From assembly GCF_003966125.1 (NCBI RefSeq), contig NZ_RXMA01000002.1:124001-188000 (forward strand): a stretch of 64,000 nucleotides of DNA. Direction: 5' to 3'. Numbering within the stretch: the first letter of the stretch is position 1; each line of letters opens with the position of its first letter. Under the pieces are notes generated by a model. That model saw nothing but the letters and a program-made list of their open reading frames with translations, made no database searches and was not told where the DNA came from. This DNA comes from Azospirillum griseum (lineage in GTDB: Bacteria > Pseudomonadota > Alphaproteobacteria > Azospirillales > Azospirillaceae). Positions 46,642-55,460 of the stretch are shown here, one piece after another. The translations under genes and the position numbers were made by a program.

Positions 46642-47832
46642 ATGACGCTCATCACCACCACCGACGCCCTGGACGCCTTCTGCCAATCGCTGGCCGGGGC
46701 GGAATACATCACGGTCGACACCGAGTTTCTGCGGGAAAAGACCTATTGGCCCCAGCTTTGCCTGGTGCAGATCGCTGGCCCCAACGGCGCGGTCGCCATC
46801 GACCCGCTCGCCGAGGGCATGGATCTGGCCCCTCTGTACGCGGTGATGGACGACCCGGCGATTCTGAAGGTGTTCCACGCCGCCCGCCAGGATGTGGAAA
46901 TCTTCTGGCACCTGTCAGGCCGCATTCCGACCCCCTTGTTCGACACCCAGGTCGCGGCCATGGTCTGCGGTTTTGGCGAAAGCGTGGGGTACGAGACGCT
47001 CGTCACCAAGCTGGCCGGGGCACGCATCGACAAATCCAGCCGCTTCACCGACTGGTCGCACCGCCCGCTGACCGACCGGCAACTGACCTACGCCCTGTCG
47101 GACGTGATTCATCTGCGCCCGGCCTACGAGAAGCTGAAGCGCCGCCTTGCCCGCTCGGGACGGTCGCATTGGTTGGAGGAGGAAATGGCCATCCTCACCG
47201 ACCCCCGCACCTATCAGGTGGATCCCGACAGCTCATGGTTGCGGCTGAAGGTCCGCACCAACAAGCCGCGTTTCATGGCGATCCTCAAGGAACTGGCGGC
47301 GTGGCGGGAGCGCGAGGCGCAGCGTCGCGACCAGCCGCGCTCGCGCGTTCTGCGGGACGAGGCGCTGTTGGAAATCGCGGCCCATGCCCCGACCAATGTG
47401 GATGACCTCGCCCGCACGCGCGGTCTGGGGCGCGGCTTCGCCGAAGGACGCCAAGGAACCGATGTGTTGGCTGCGGTGCAGGCGGGTCTGGATCTGCCGG
47501 ATCGTGATTTGCCCAGAGTGGAGCCGCGCGAAGAACCGCCCCCCGGTTTGCAACCCATCGTCGAGTTGTTGCGCGTTTTGTTGAAGATGAAGTGTGATGA
47601 ACACAACGTCGCGGCAAAACTCGTGGCGTCTTCGGCCGATTTGGAAGCGATGGCGGCGGATGATACCGCTGATGTTCCGGCCCTTCACGGCTGGCGGCGT
47701 GAACTGTTCGGAGACGATGCGCTGGCGCTGAAACATGGCCGCATTGCGCTTGCGGTTATGGATCGCCGCGTGCGCATTGTTCCGGTTGGGTCATCCCTTG
47801 ACACCACCACAACGGAGTGTGCGGAGACTTGA
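46642..47832 (+). CDS. rnd: Ribonuclease D
   Basis: 396 aa. DEDDy exonuclease: EYITVDTEFLREKTYWP (DE), VFHAARQDVEIFW (D), DVIHLRPAYEKL preceded by YALSD (Y..D); an HRDC domain follows (REREAQRRDQPRSRVLRDEALLEI region) and a second, weaker HRDC-like segment fills the C-terminus. It trims tRNA 3' ends. Start at ATG 46642. In relatives rnd often lies beside aspS; here two accessory genes separate them. Confidence 0.96.
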   Translation: MTLITTTDALDAFCQSLAGAEYITVDTEFLREKTYWPQLCLVQIAGPNGAVAIDPLAEGMDLAPLYAVMDDPAILKVFHAARQDVEIFWHLSGRIPTPLFDTQVAAMVCGFGESVGYETLVTKLAGARIDKSSRFTDWSHRPLTDRQLTYALSDVIHLRPAYEKLKRRLARSGRSHWLEEEMAILTDPRTYQVDPDSSWLRLKVRTNKPRFMAILKELAAWREREAQRRDQPRSRVLRDEALLEIAAHAPTNVDDLARTRGLGRGFAEGRQGTDVLAAVQAGLDLPDRDLPRVEPREEPPPGLQPIVELLRVLLKMKCDEHNVAAKLVASSADLEAMAADDTADVPALHGWRRELFGDDALALKHGRIALAVMDRRVRIVPVGSSLDTTTTECAET

Positions 47833-47898
47833 CCATTTGCAATGGCGTCGATTGGATGCGGACAGGACAACCGTGAGAGTGTTTGTCGCATTTCAGCG

Positions 47899-47924
47899 TT
47901 AACCACGCTTTAAGGGCTTCTTAA
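47899..47924. promoter_or_regulatory. Triple TTAA array with 7-bp spacing (tandem CtrA-like boxes)
   Basis: TTAA-CCACGCT-TTAA-GGGCTTC-TTAA: three TTAA half-sites at exact 7-bp spacing, giving two overlapping TTAA-N7-TTAA CtrA consensus boxes. A -10-like TACAAT at 47938-47943 follows at a distance that puts the array over the -35 region of a promoter for the EAL-like gene, the typical CtrA activation geometry. The rest of the 292-bp gap shows nothing else. Confidence 0.7.
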
Positions 47925-48124
47925 AGAAAGTTCCTTTTACAATCGACCAGGGTCGATGGCTGGGTCTTTGCCGACGCGCGCGCGCGTCGAGGTATCGAAA
48001 ATGGCCACTGCGTGGCTTCATCATCGGGGCTGGTGGTGTGGAGCGCGGTGGTGGGTTTGAGCGGTGATGAAGCAGGCTGATTGCGACGGCTTGAACAAAA
48101 GGTTTCTTTGGGGGAAGACACGGA

Positions 48125-49414
48125 ATGAGCAGGTTTGGCGGAAAACCACCGATGGGACGGGACCGGGTCCGCCTTTCCACCACGGAAAAGCAGGCGGCGG
48201 TGGCCGCCGCCAAAGACCAGCGTCCTGAATTCGACAACGACAAGTTGCTCAACCTGCTTCGTTCCGCCAAAAGCGAATTGCAGGGCATGCGGTTGATCCA
48301 CATGCATCTGTCGCTGTTGAAGGACAAGGACCCGGCTGGTCAGATGATGGTCCGCACCATCATCCAGGAATTGGCCAGCAAGGCGTCGTACCTGCAACCC
48401 TTCAACATCTCCAACGGCGACGTCATCGTCCTTTACAAGGGATTGAAGCTGACCGGCGTCACCGACGTCTGCCAGAAGCTGGAACAGGTCTTCCTGTCCA
48501 AAACCACCCTGACCGGAGCCAACCCGTACAAGGAATATTCGCTCTATTCGATCATGGAACTGGCGTTGAATTTCATCAACGTCATCCGCTTCATCGAAGA
48601 GTTGCAGGCGAGCGAAACCGGCAACGCCGTCACCGAAACCAAGCCGCCGATCACGCTGGAGGAGTTGGGTAAGCTCGAACGGTCGATGCAGATGTTCGAT
48701 CTGTCGCCGTTCCTGTTCAACCAGGCGATTGCGAACATCGGATCCAGCTCGGAAAGCGAGATGGAGTACTTCGAACTCTACATCTCGATCAAGCTGCTTC
48801 AGGAACGCCTGTGCCCCGAATACGACATCACCGCGAACAAGTGGTTGTTCAATTACTTCACCGCGAATCTTGACCAGTCGGTTCTCCGCGCTCTCAATCA
48901 CGGGTTGAGTTTCATGCGCGGCCGTCGGATCGGCATCAACATCAATTTGTCCACGGTCATCTCCACCGGCTTCGTTAAGTTCGACGAACGGTTGCCGATT
49001 GATTTCCGTGGGCAGGTGGTGCTGGAGGTCTCCAAGGGCGATCTGATCGAAAATCTCTCTCTGTTCAACGAGGTGGTCGAGTTTGCGCAGGATCGCCGTT
49101 ACCAGATTGCCGTCGATGGTCTGAATCCCTTCTGGGTCACGAACTTCGATCTGGAGTATCTGAACGCCGACTACGCCAAGATCTTCTGGTCGAACGACAT
49201 GCTGGAGATGGAGCCGGCGTTCGAGAAGTTCTTCCGCGACCGGATCGCCGAACAGGACCGCTGCAAATTCATCCTCGCCCGCTGCGACAGCGTGTCCAGC
49301 CTCGTCTACGCCCATAAGATGGGGATCAGCCTCGTGCAGGGCCGCGCTGTGGACAACATCCTGCGCAAGGGCGTCAGCGTCCGCGAGGCCATCGCCCACG
49401 CCAAGATGGGCTGA
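48125..49414 (+). CDS. Degenerate EAL-domain-like protein
   Basis: 429 aa, soluble. The C-terminal half follows the EAL outline: QVVLEVSKGDLIENLSLFNE, then YQIAVDGLNPFWVTNFDLEY in place of the DDFGTG loop, ADYAKIFW and, at the end, FILARCDSVSSLVYAHKMG followed by LVQGRAVD where EGVE and the QG motif occur. The metal- and c-di-GMP-binding EAL, DDFG and E residues are missing, so it is unlikely to be an active phosphodiesterase and may be a binding or scaffold protein. The N-terminal ~190 residues are helical and unclassified. GGGGGAAG precedes the ATG. The upstream CtrA-like array suggests cell-cycle or motility control. Confidence 0.75.
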   Translation: MSRFGGKPPMGRDRVRLSTTEKQAAVAAAKDQRPEFDNDKLLNLLRSAKSELQGMRLIHMHLSLLKDKDPAGQMMVRTIIQELASKASYLQPFNISNGDVIVLYKGLKLTGVTDVCQKLEQVFLSKTTLTGANPYKEYSLYSIMELALNFINVIRFIEELQASETGNAVTETKPPITLEELGKLERSMQMFDLSPFLFNQAIANIGSSSESEMEYFELYISIKLLQERLCPEYDITANKWLFNYFTANLDQSVLRALNHGLSFMRGRRIGININLSTVISTGFVKFDERLPIDFRGQVVLEVSKGDLIENLSLFNEVVEFAQDRRYQIAVDGLNPFWVTNFDLEYLNADYAKIFWSNDMLEMEPAFEKFFRDRIAEQDRCKFILARCDSVSSLVYAHKMGISLVQGRAVDNILRKGVSVREAIAHAKMG

Positions 49415-49459
49415 AAAGCCATCCTGGCGTTGTCTTTGGGGGCAATGGGATCCCCCCCG

Positions 49460-50221
49460 TCAGCCCTTCCGGGGCGCGCGGGCCAGAATCCAATCCGTCC
49501 AGGCGGGTGGCAGCAGCGCCAGCAACCAGACCGCCGCCGCCATCGGCCAGGGAAAACTGATCCGTGCCGCGTTGCGCGCCAACCCCCGGCGAATCACCCA
49601 CGCCGCCGCGTCCGCTTCCATCAGAAACGGCATGCGGAAGCCGTTGGCGGCGGTGATGCGGCTTTTGACGAATCCGGGGCAGATCACCGACACGCCCACC
49701 CCATCCCCGGCCAGATCACCGCGCATCGCCTCGCCAAACACCCGGACCGCCGCTTTGCTGGCGCAATAAGCCGGTGCGCCGGGTAGGCCGCGAAAACTGG
49801 CCTGGGACGCCATCAACGCGATCTGGCCTCGACGACGGGACTGCATGCGGGGCAGCAGCGGATAGACGCTGTTCAGCACCCCGTCGATGTTGATCGACAG
49901 AATCCGCCGGGCCTGCTCCTCGCTCTCCACCGCGCCACCGGTTCCGGCGGAGATTCCGGCGTTGGCAATGACCAGATCGACCGGCGCGTCGTCGTCCACC
50001 ATCGCCAACCAGTCGGCCATCTCCTCCCGGCTGGCGACGTCCACAACGCGGGCAAGGACCTGTGCGCCTTGGCTGCGGCAACGGGCGGCCACCGCATCAA
50101 GCCGGGCGGCGTCACGCCCGGTGAGGGCCAGACGCCGCCCCGGTTCGGCGTAACACAGGGCCAGCGCTTCGCCGATGCCGCTGGACGCACCGGTGATGAC
50201 CAAAGATCGCGGGTTCCGCAT
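49460..50221 (-). CDS. Short-chain dehydrogenase/reductase
   Basis: 253 aa classical SDR: LVITGASSGIGEALALCYAE gives the TGxxxGIG cofactor motif, LVIANAGIS the NAG motif, ALMASQASF the catalytic Ser and AYCASKAAV the YxxxK pair; the C-terminal ~30 residues are hydrophobic (WPMAAAVWLLALLPPAW), suggesting membrane association, as in some lipid-modifying SDRs. Start ATG 50221 with GAGAGGG upstream. Substrate unknown. It is convergent with the EAL-like gene and divergent from yicC. Confidence 0.9.
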   Translation of the reverse strand: MRNPRSLVITGASSGIGEALALCYAEPGRRLALTGRDAARLDAVAARCRSQGAQVLARVVDVASREEMADWLAMVDDDAPVDLVIANAGISAGTGGAVESEEQARRILSINIDGVLNSVYPLLPRMQSRRRGQIALMASQASFRGLPGAPAYCASKAAVRVFGEAMRGDLAGDGVGVSVICPGFVKSRITAANGFRMPFLMEADAAAWVIRRGLARNAARISFPWPMAAAVWLLALLPPAWTDWILARAPRKG

Positions 50222-50314
50222 GCAGCCCTCTCTGTTGCGCGCTTGTTGCCGGATGGCGGCACCGGTATAACCGGCCCACACCGCACGCTCATCCATACAC
50301 CGGAGGCCGCCGCC

Positions 50315-51211
50315 TTGTCCGCACATCACCCTGTTGTCGCCAGCATGACCGGTTTCGCGCGCGTCGACGGGCATGGCGACGGCTATTCCTGGACGTTTGA
50401 GGCCAAGAGCGTGAACGGCCGCAGCCTGGATGTGCGGTGCCGGATGCCGACCGGTTTCGACACCGTCGAAGCGCAGGCGCGGGCCGAGGTGCCCAAGCGT
50501 CTGGCGCGTGGCAACGTCAACCTGTCATTGACCGTCACCCGCACGCAGGCGGTGTCACAGCTGCGCATCAACCGCGACCTGTTGGCCCAGGTGCTGGAAT
50601 TGGCCCGCGAAATCGAAGGGGCCGGGGCCGCCCCGCCCCGCCTGGATTCGCTGCTGGCCGTGCGCGGCATCATCGAACCGGTGGAAGAGGATGAAACCGA
50701 CGCCCGCGACCGGCTTGAAGCCGGGCTGAAAACCGATCTGTCGACCCTGATCGACCAGTTGGCGGGCAACCGGTTGATCGAAGGCGCGCGACTCGCCGTC
50801 ATCCTGACCGGCCATTTGGACGAGATCGCCCGGTTGGTGGACGCCGCCGCCGCCTGCGACTCGGTCCAGCCTGAGGCGTTGCGGGAGAAGCTGCGGCAGC
50901 AGGTCGCGGCCATCCTGGGAGCCTTCCCGGCCCTGCCGGAGGAACGACTGGCCCACGAGGCCGCCGTGTTGATCGGCAAGGCCGATGTGCGGGAGGAGTT
51001 GGACCGGCTTCGCGCCCACATCCAGGCCGCCCGCGACATGATGGCCGAAGGCGGGGCCATCGGTCGGCGCTTCGATTTTCTCTGTCAGGAATTCAACCGC
51101 GAAGCCAACACCCTGTGCTCCAAGTCCGCCGACGTGGAGTTGACCCGCATCGGCCTGTCGCTGAAAGCCTCGATCGAGCAGCTTCGCGAGCAGGTCCAGA
51201 ACATTGAGTGA
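50315..51211 (+). CDS. yicC: YicC family endoribonuclease
   Basis: 298 aa. ASMTGFARVDG opens the N-terminal domain; SVNGRSLDVRCRMPTGFD follows; the C-terminal DUF1732 part has EELDRLRAHIQAARDMM, GRRFDFLCQEFNREANTLCSKSAD and ELTRIGLSLKASIEQLREQVQN. YicC-type proteins cleave RNA in vitro; the cellular role is little known. The first ATG (50345) has no ribosome site; a TTG at 50315 lies 8 nt after GGAGG and is probably the true start. It is coupled to gmk, the usual partner. Confidence 0.95.
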   Translation: MSAHHPVVASMTGFARVDGHGDGYSWTFEAKSVNGRSLDVRCRMPTGFDTVEAQARAEVPKRLARGNVNLSLTVTRTQAVSQLRINRDLLAQVLELAREIEGAGAAPPRLDSLLAVRGIIEPVEEDETDARDRLEAGLKTDLSTLIDQLAGNRLIEGARLAVILTGHLDEIARLVDAAAACDSVQPEALREKLRQQVAAILGAFPALPEERLAHEAAVLIGKADVREELDRLRAHIQAARDMMAEGGAIGRRFDFLCQEFNREANTLCSKSADVELTRIGLSLKASIEQLREQVQNIE

Positions 51212-51218
51212 CCCCGCA

Positions 51219-51884
51219 ATGGCCCCGATTCCCTCACCATCCACCACCGCTCCGAAGGACATCTCCCGCCGTGGGCTGATGCTGGTTCTGTCATCGCCAT
51301 CCGGGGCGGGCAAAACCACGATCTCGCGCCGCCTGCTGGAGCGGGAATCCGGCATCACCATGTCGGTGTCGGCCACCACGCGGGCCATGCGCCCCGGCGA
51401 GGTGTCCGGAGTCGATTATCATTTCATCGACCAGGCCCGCTTTGACCGGATGGCGGAGGACGGTGCCTTCCTGGAATACGCCCGCGTCTTCGGCAACTGC
51501 TATGGAACTCCGCGCGGCGCGGTGGACGAGGCGCTGAGCGCCGGGCGTGATGTGCTGTTCGACATCGATTGGCAGGGCACCCAGCAGTTGGCCGAAAACG
51601 CGCGCGACGATCTGGTCAGCGTCTTCATTCTCCCCCCATCGGGAGAAGAGCTGGAACGCCGTCTGCGCGGCCGGGCGCAGGATTCGGCGGAGGTCATCGC
51701 TGGTCGCATGGCCAAAGCCTCCGACGAGATCAGCCACTGGGCCGAATACGATTATGTGATCGTCAACCGCGATGTTGACGAGAGCGTCGCGGCGGTGACG
51801 GCCATTCTTCACGCCGAACGACTGCGCCGTCGTCGACAGGTCGGCATGACACAATTTGTCAAAAATGTTCAGGCCGCGCTGTAA
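51219..51884 (+). CDS. gmk: Guanylate kinase
   Basis: 221 aa from ATG 51219 (TTG 51204, overlapping the yicC stop, is the alternative). GMP to GDP kinase. P-loop LSSPSGAGKTTISRRL, SVSATTRAMRPGEVSGVDYHF, FLEYARVFGNCYGTP, VLFDIDWQGTQQL and VFILPPSGEELERRLRGR are the family blocks. The ~20-residue Pro/Ser-rich N-terminus precedes the core and is unusual but harmless. A yicC-gmk pair is common in proteobacteria. Confidence 0.97.
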   Translation: MAPIPSPSTTAPKDISRRGLMLVLSSPSGAGKTTISRRLLERESGITMSVSATTRAMRPGEVSGVDYHFIDQARFDRMAEDGAFLEYARVFGNCYGTPRGAVDEALSAGRDVLFDIDWQGTQQLAENARDDLVSVFILPPSGEELERRLRGRAQDSAEVIAGRMAKASDEISHWAEYDYVIVNRDVDESVAAVTAILHAERLRRRRQVGMTQFVKNVQAAL

Positions 51885-51955
51885 GAACAGACGGAAAACA
51901 ATCAAAAACAGGCGTTCACCGGCACCAATTGGGGAAAACCCGATCCGTTTCCGTG

Positions 51956-51984
51956 TTGGCTTTGCAATTCACGATTCTTATAAT
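51956..51984 (+). promoter_or_regulatory. Consensus promoter for the solute-binding protein / diguanylate cyclase pair
   Basis: TTGGCT, 17 bp, TATAAT: the -10 is a perfect consensus. Transcription would start near 51991, leaving a ~138-nt leader before the ATG at 52129. Confidence 0.75.
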
Positions 51985-51997
51985 CCAACAGCGGATG

Positions 51998-52028
51998 TCT
52001 GTGAATGAACACGCATTCGCTTCACAGA
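51998..52028 (+). other. Leader hairpin upstream of the sensor-cyclase pair
   Basis: Perfect 8-bp arms TCTGTGAA and TTCACAGA enclose 15 nt; a competing pairing GAATG/CATTC overlaps them. It lies at the very 5' end of the predicted transcript. No known riboswitch signature is recognised. Confidence 0.5.
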
Positions 52029-52128
52029 CGCGCCTCTTTGCTGCTCCTGCGGGAGATCGGATGCGACAACGGCGTTGCATCCGGTGGGCAGCCGGTAAGG
52101 ATGGGTGGAACTGATTGAGGAGCTGCGG

Positions 52129-53034
52129 ATGGTCCGTTCCCTGACGGCAGGATTGGTCTTTGCCCTGTGCTTGGCCACCGCTGTCATCGGCACGGCGAAC
52201 GCGGCGGGATCGGCTGACGCAACAGACAGTGAAAAGCCGACCATCACGTGGTTGCTCAACGATTTTCCACCCTTCATTCAGGTGGATGGCCCCTTGCCGG
52301 GTAAAGGATTCGTTGATGCGGCGGTTCGCCACATCATCGAACGAACCCCGGAATTCAACCACCGGTTCGAAGTGTCGGGAATCGCCCGCGCCTTGAATCT
52401 GATGCAATTGGGTTTGCCCGTTTGCCACCCGGCGCTGTTGCCGACCTCGGAACGTCTGGCGTATGCCGTTGCCAGCCGCCCGGTTCATTTTGCCCTCCCC
52501 CATCATGTGGTGGCGCGCGCCGACAACGCCGACCGCCTGCGTCCGTTCCTGAACGCACAAGGGCGGATCAACATTGATGGGCTGCTGAACGACACCAGTC
52601 TGAAGACCTCGGTTACGGAGCAGCGGGCCTTTGCGCCAGCCATTCAATCCGCCTTGAACGCGCGCAAAGGGGCACCGAACATTCTGATGACCGGTGTCCA
52701 TTTCAACGCGCCGTTTCTGCAACTGGCCGCCGGGTGGGTGGACTACATCATCGCGTATCCGGTGGAACCGCGCTGGTACATCAGCAATGAAACAACCCCT
52801 GGAGCGTCGCTGGTGTATTTCCCCATCGTTGGGGTGGAAGACTATACTCTTGGGCATGTCCTCTGCACCAAAGGGGCGGTCGGTGACGCGTTGATCAAGC
52901 GGATCGATGCGATCGTGGCAGCGGCGTCTCCGCGCCCGCCATGGATCGATGTGGAGGTCGCCCTGTCCGACTCCGCCAGCGCCCAACAATTGGAAGATCT
53001 GTTGACCCGCTTCAATCCATACACCCGGCCGTAA
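52129..53034 (+). CDS. Periplasmic solute-binding-like protein (TIGR02285 type)
   Basis: 301 aa with signal peptide (MVRSLTAGLVFALCLATAVI, cleavage near ANAA). The mature part starts ITWLLNDFPPFIQVDGPLPGKG, as in SBP_bac_3 / TIGR02285 proteins, and has the length of these; RALNLMQLGLPVCHPALLPT and LCTKGAVGDALIKRID follow. Ligand unknown. GAGGAG precedes the ATG. It lies 17 bp before a membrane diguanylate cyclase and shares one promoter, so it probably passes a ligand signal to the cyclase periplasmic domain (inference). AT-richer than the core genes. Confidence 0.75.
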   Translation: MVRSLTAGLVFALCLATAVIGTANAAGSADATDSEKPTITWLLNDFPPFIQVDGPLPGKGFVDAAVRHIIERTPEFNHRFEVSGIARALNLMQLGLPVCHPALLPTSERLAYAVASRPVHFALPHHVVARADNADRLRPFLNAQGRINIDGLLNDTSLKTSVTEQRAFAPAIQSALNARKGAPNILMTGVHFNAPFLQLAAGWVDYIIAYPVEPRWYISNETTPGASLVYFPIVGVEDYTLGHVLCTKGAVGDALIKRIDAIVAAASPRPPWIDVEVALSDSASAQQLEDLLTRFNPYTRP

Positions 53035-53051
53035 GGATCACGAGGCTGGCA

Positions 53052-54347
53052 ATGGAACACGCGCCGGTGTCGAGAACAATGGTCCGCAACTGGTCACGTC
53101 TTGGCCCCCGGCTGTTGCTGTGGGTTCTGCTCATCAGCGGCGTCATCACCCTTGCTTCGATCACCCTGCAAGTGACGATGGAATACCGGCGCGACATGAG
53201 CAATCTGCGCAACGCCCTTGACGTGATCGAGAAAATGGAACTGCCAAGCCTGACGGTGGCCGCCTGGAACTTCGACCGGAACCAGCTTCAGGCCCATGTC
53301 GGCGGTATGCTGGAATCGCCATGGGTGTCCGCCGCGCAATTGCGCTATGGGGTGAAGGAGAACGCCGTCATCACCGCCGGGGATCTCGGGGCGGACATGT
53401 CGGACGTTCGGGAATACCCGCTGCTCCACATCAACGGCACAACGCAGGTGCAGGTCGGGCGTCTTCTCGTGCGCCCGAACATGGAGGAGGTGCATCGGCG
53501 CACCAAAGAGCGGCTGGTGTTGATCCTGGGCACACAGATCGCCAACGCAATCGTCATGTCGGCGTCGCTGTTGCTGCTGGTCTCGGCTCTCATCACCCGG
53601 CATCTGCACCGCATGGCCGCCTTTGCCCGTTCATTCGTGCCCGGTGAAACCTTCACCCCTCTGGCGCTCGACCGGGGACAGTCGCCGCCCAACGACGAGT
53701 TGACCCTGCTGCAGGAAAGCCTGAACAACGCCTACCACCGCCTGAACGACGCCCACGCGCGCGAACAGCGCCACATTGAGGAGTTGGAGCGTTGCGTCGC
53801 CATCCGCACGGAGGAACTGCGCACCATCAACGCCCGCTTGAGCGAAAGCGAGCAGGCCATGCGGGTTCTCGCCCACAGCGATCCGCTGACCGGCTTGGCC
53901 AACCGTATTCTGTTGGATGAGCGGTTGGAGCGCGCCCTGTCACGGGCGGTGCGGCATCGGCGCGACGTGGTGGTGCTGTTGATCGATCTCAACGACTTCA
54001 AGCCGATCAACGACCGCTACGGTCATGCCGCCGGCGATGATCTGCTGCGCACCCAGGCCGACCGCATGCGCCTGCTGCTGCGCGACACCGACACACTGGC
54101 CCGCATTGGCGGCGATGAGTTCGTCGTGGTGCTGGAGGATCTGGAACCGAAGGCCGACATCACCCGCGTGATCGACGCGATGGCCACCGCCCTGTCCACC
54201 CCCTGGGTGTGGGAAGGCAAAACAATCACGGTGTCGGGCAGCATCGGCCTGGCGCGCTTCCCCGCCGATGCGAACAACGCGGCGGCACTGCTGCGCCACG
54301 CGGACGACGCCATGTATATCGCCAAGCGGCTACGGCGGCGGGCCTGA
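53052..54347 (+). CDS. Membrane diguanylate cyclase
   Basis: 431 aa. TM1 about 20-40, a ~110-residue periplasmic domain (AAWNFDRNQLQAHVGG...), TM2 about 155-182, a HAMP-like/coiled-coil linker to 270 and a GGDEF domain. The active-site motif is an exact GGDEF at 353-357, and RDTD (344-347) exactly five residues before it is the RxxD inhibitory I-site, so both synthesis of c-di-GMP from GTP and product feedback are expected. The periplasmic domain resembles those of YfiN-type cyclases. It pairs with the periplasmic protein just upstream. Start ATG 53052. Confidence 0.93.
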   Translation: MEHAPVSRTMVRNWSRLGPRLLLWVLLISGVITLASITLQVTMEYRRDMSNLRNALDVIEKMELPSLTVAAWNFDRNQLQAHVGGMLESPWVSAAQLRYGVKENAVITAGDLGADMSDVREYPLLHINGTTQVQVGRLLVRPNMEEVHRRTKERLVLILGTQIANAIVMSASLLLLVSALITRHLHRMAAFARSFVPGETFTPLALDRGQSPPNDELTLLQESLNNAYHRLNDAHAREQRHIEELERCVAIRTEELRTINARLSESEQAMRVLAHSDPLTGLANRILLDERLERALSRAVRHRRDVVVLLIDLNDFKPINDRYGHAAGDDLLRTQADRMRLLLRDTDTLARIGGDEFVVVLEDLEPKADITRVIDAMATALSTPWVWEGKTITVSGSIGLARFPADANNAAALLRHADDAMYIAKRLRRRA

Positions 54348-54383
54348 ACCGCCGTCGCCATCGGTCGGAACGTGGTCGGGAAA

Positions 54384-55214
<831 letters not shown>

Positions 55215-55334
55215 GGGACGGGGGAACTCCAAACAAACGGGCCAGACAGAAGGGAGGAGAGCGACGGCTCCACCCCACACATGGGGCTGCCGCGCCGGGA
55301 GGGAAGCCTTGCCCCCAACCCGCACGGCGCTTTG

Positions 55335-55363
55335 TGAATCCCACCAAAGAGCGGGCAGGTCAA
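55335..55363 (-). promoter_or_regulatory. Possible kdsA promoter
   Basis: TTGACC, 17 bp, GATTCA on the minus strand, about 120 bp upstream of kdsA. The -35 is good and the -10 weak. A separate promoter would be needed because a terminator precedes it. Confidence 0.4.
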
Positions 55364-55394
55364 CGCGCTTGCAGCCAACAGCGTGGACTGTGCC

Positions 55395-55417
55395 ACAAAA
55401 AGCCGGGCGCGGCTTTG
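55395..55417 (-). terminator. Short terminator after the autotransporter gene
   Basis: On the minus strand AAAGCC-GCGCCC-GGCTTT followed by TTG: a 6-bp stem with a T-rich end, 45 bp beyond the autotransporter stop. Confidence 0.55.
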
Positions 55418-55460
55418 CCCACTGGCCCCGCCGCGCCCGCCTTGCCCTCCCGAACCGCGA

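Noticed and set aside
51985..52128. c-di-GMP (GEMM) riboswitch before the cyclase pair
   Set aside because: A hairpin is present, but none of the conserved GEMM core could be recognised.
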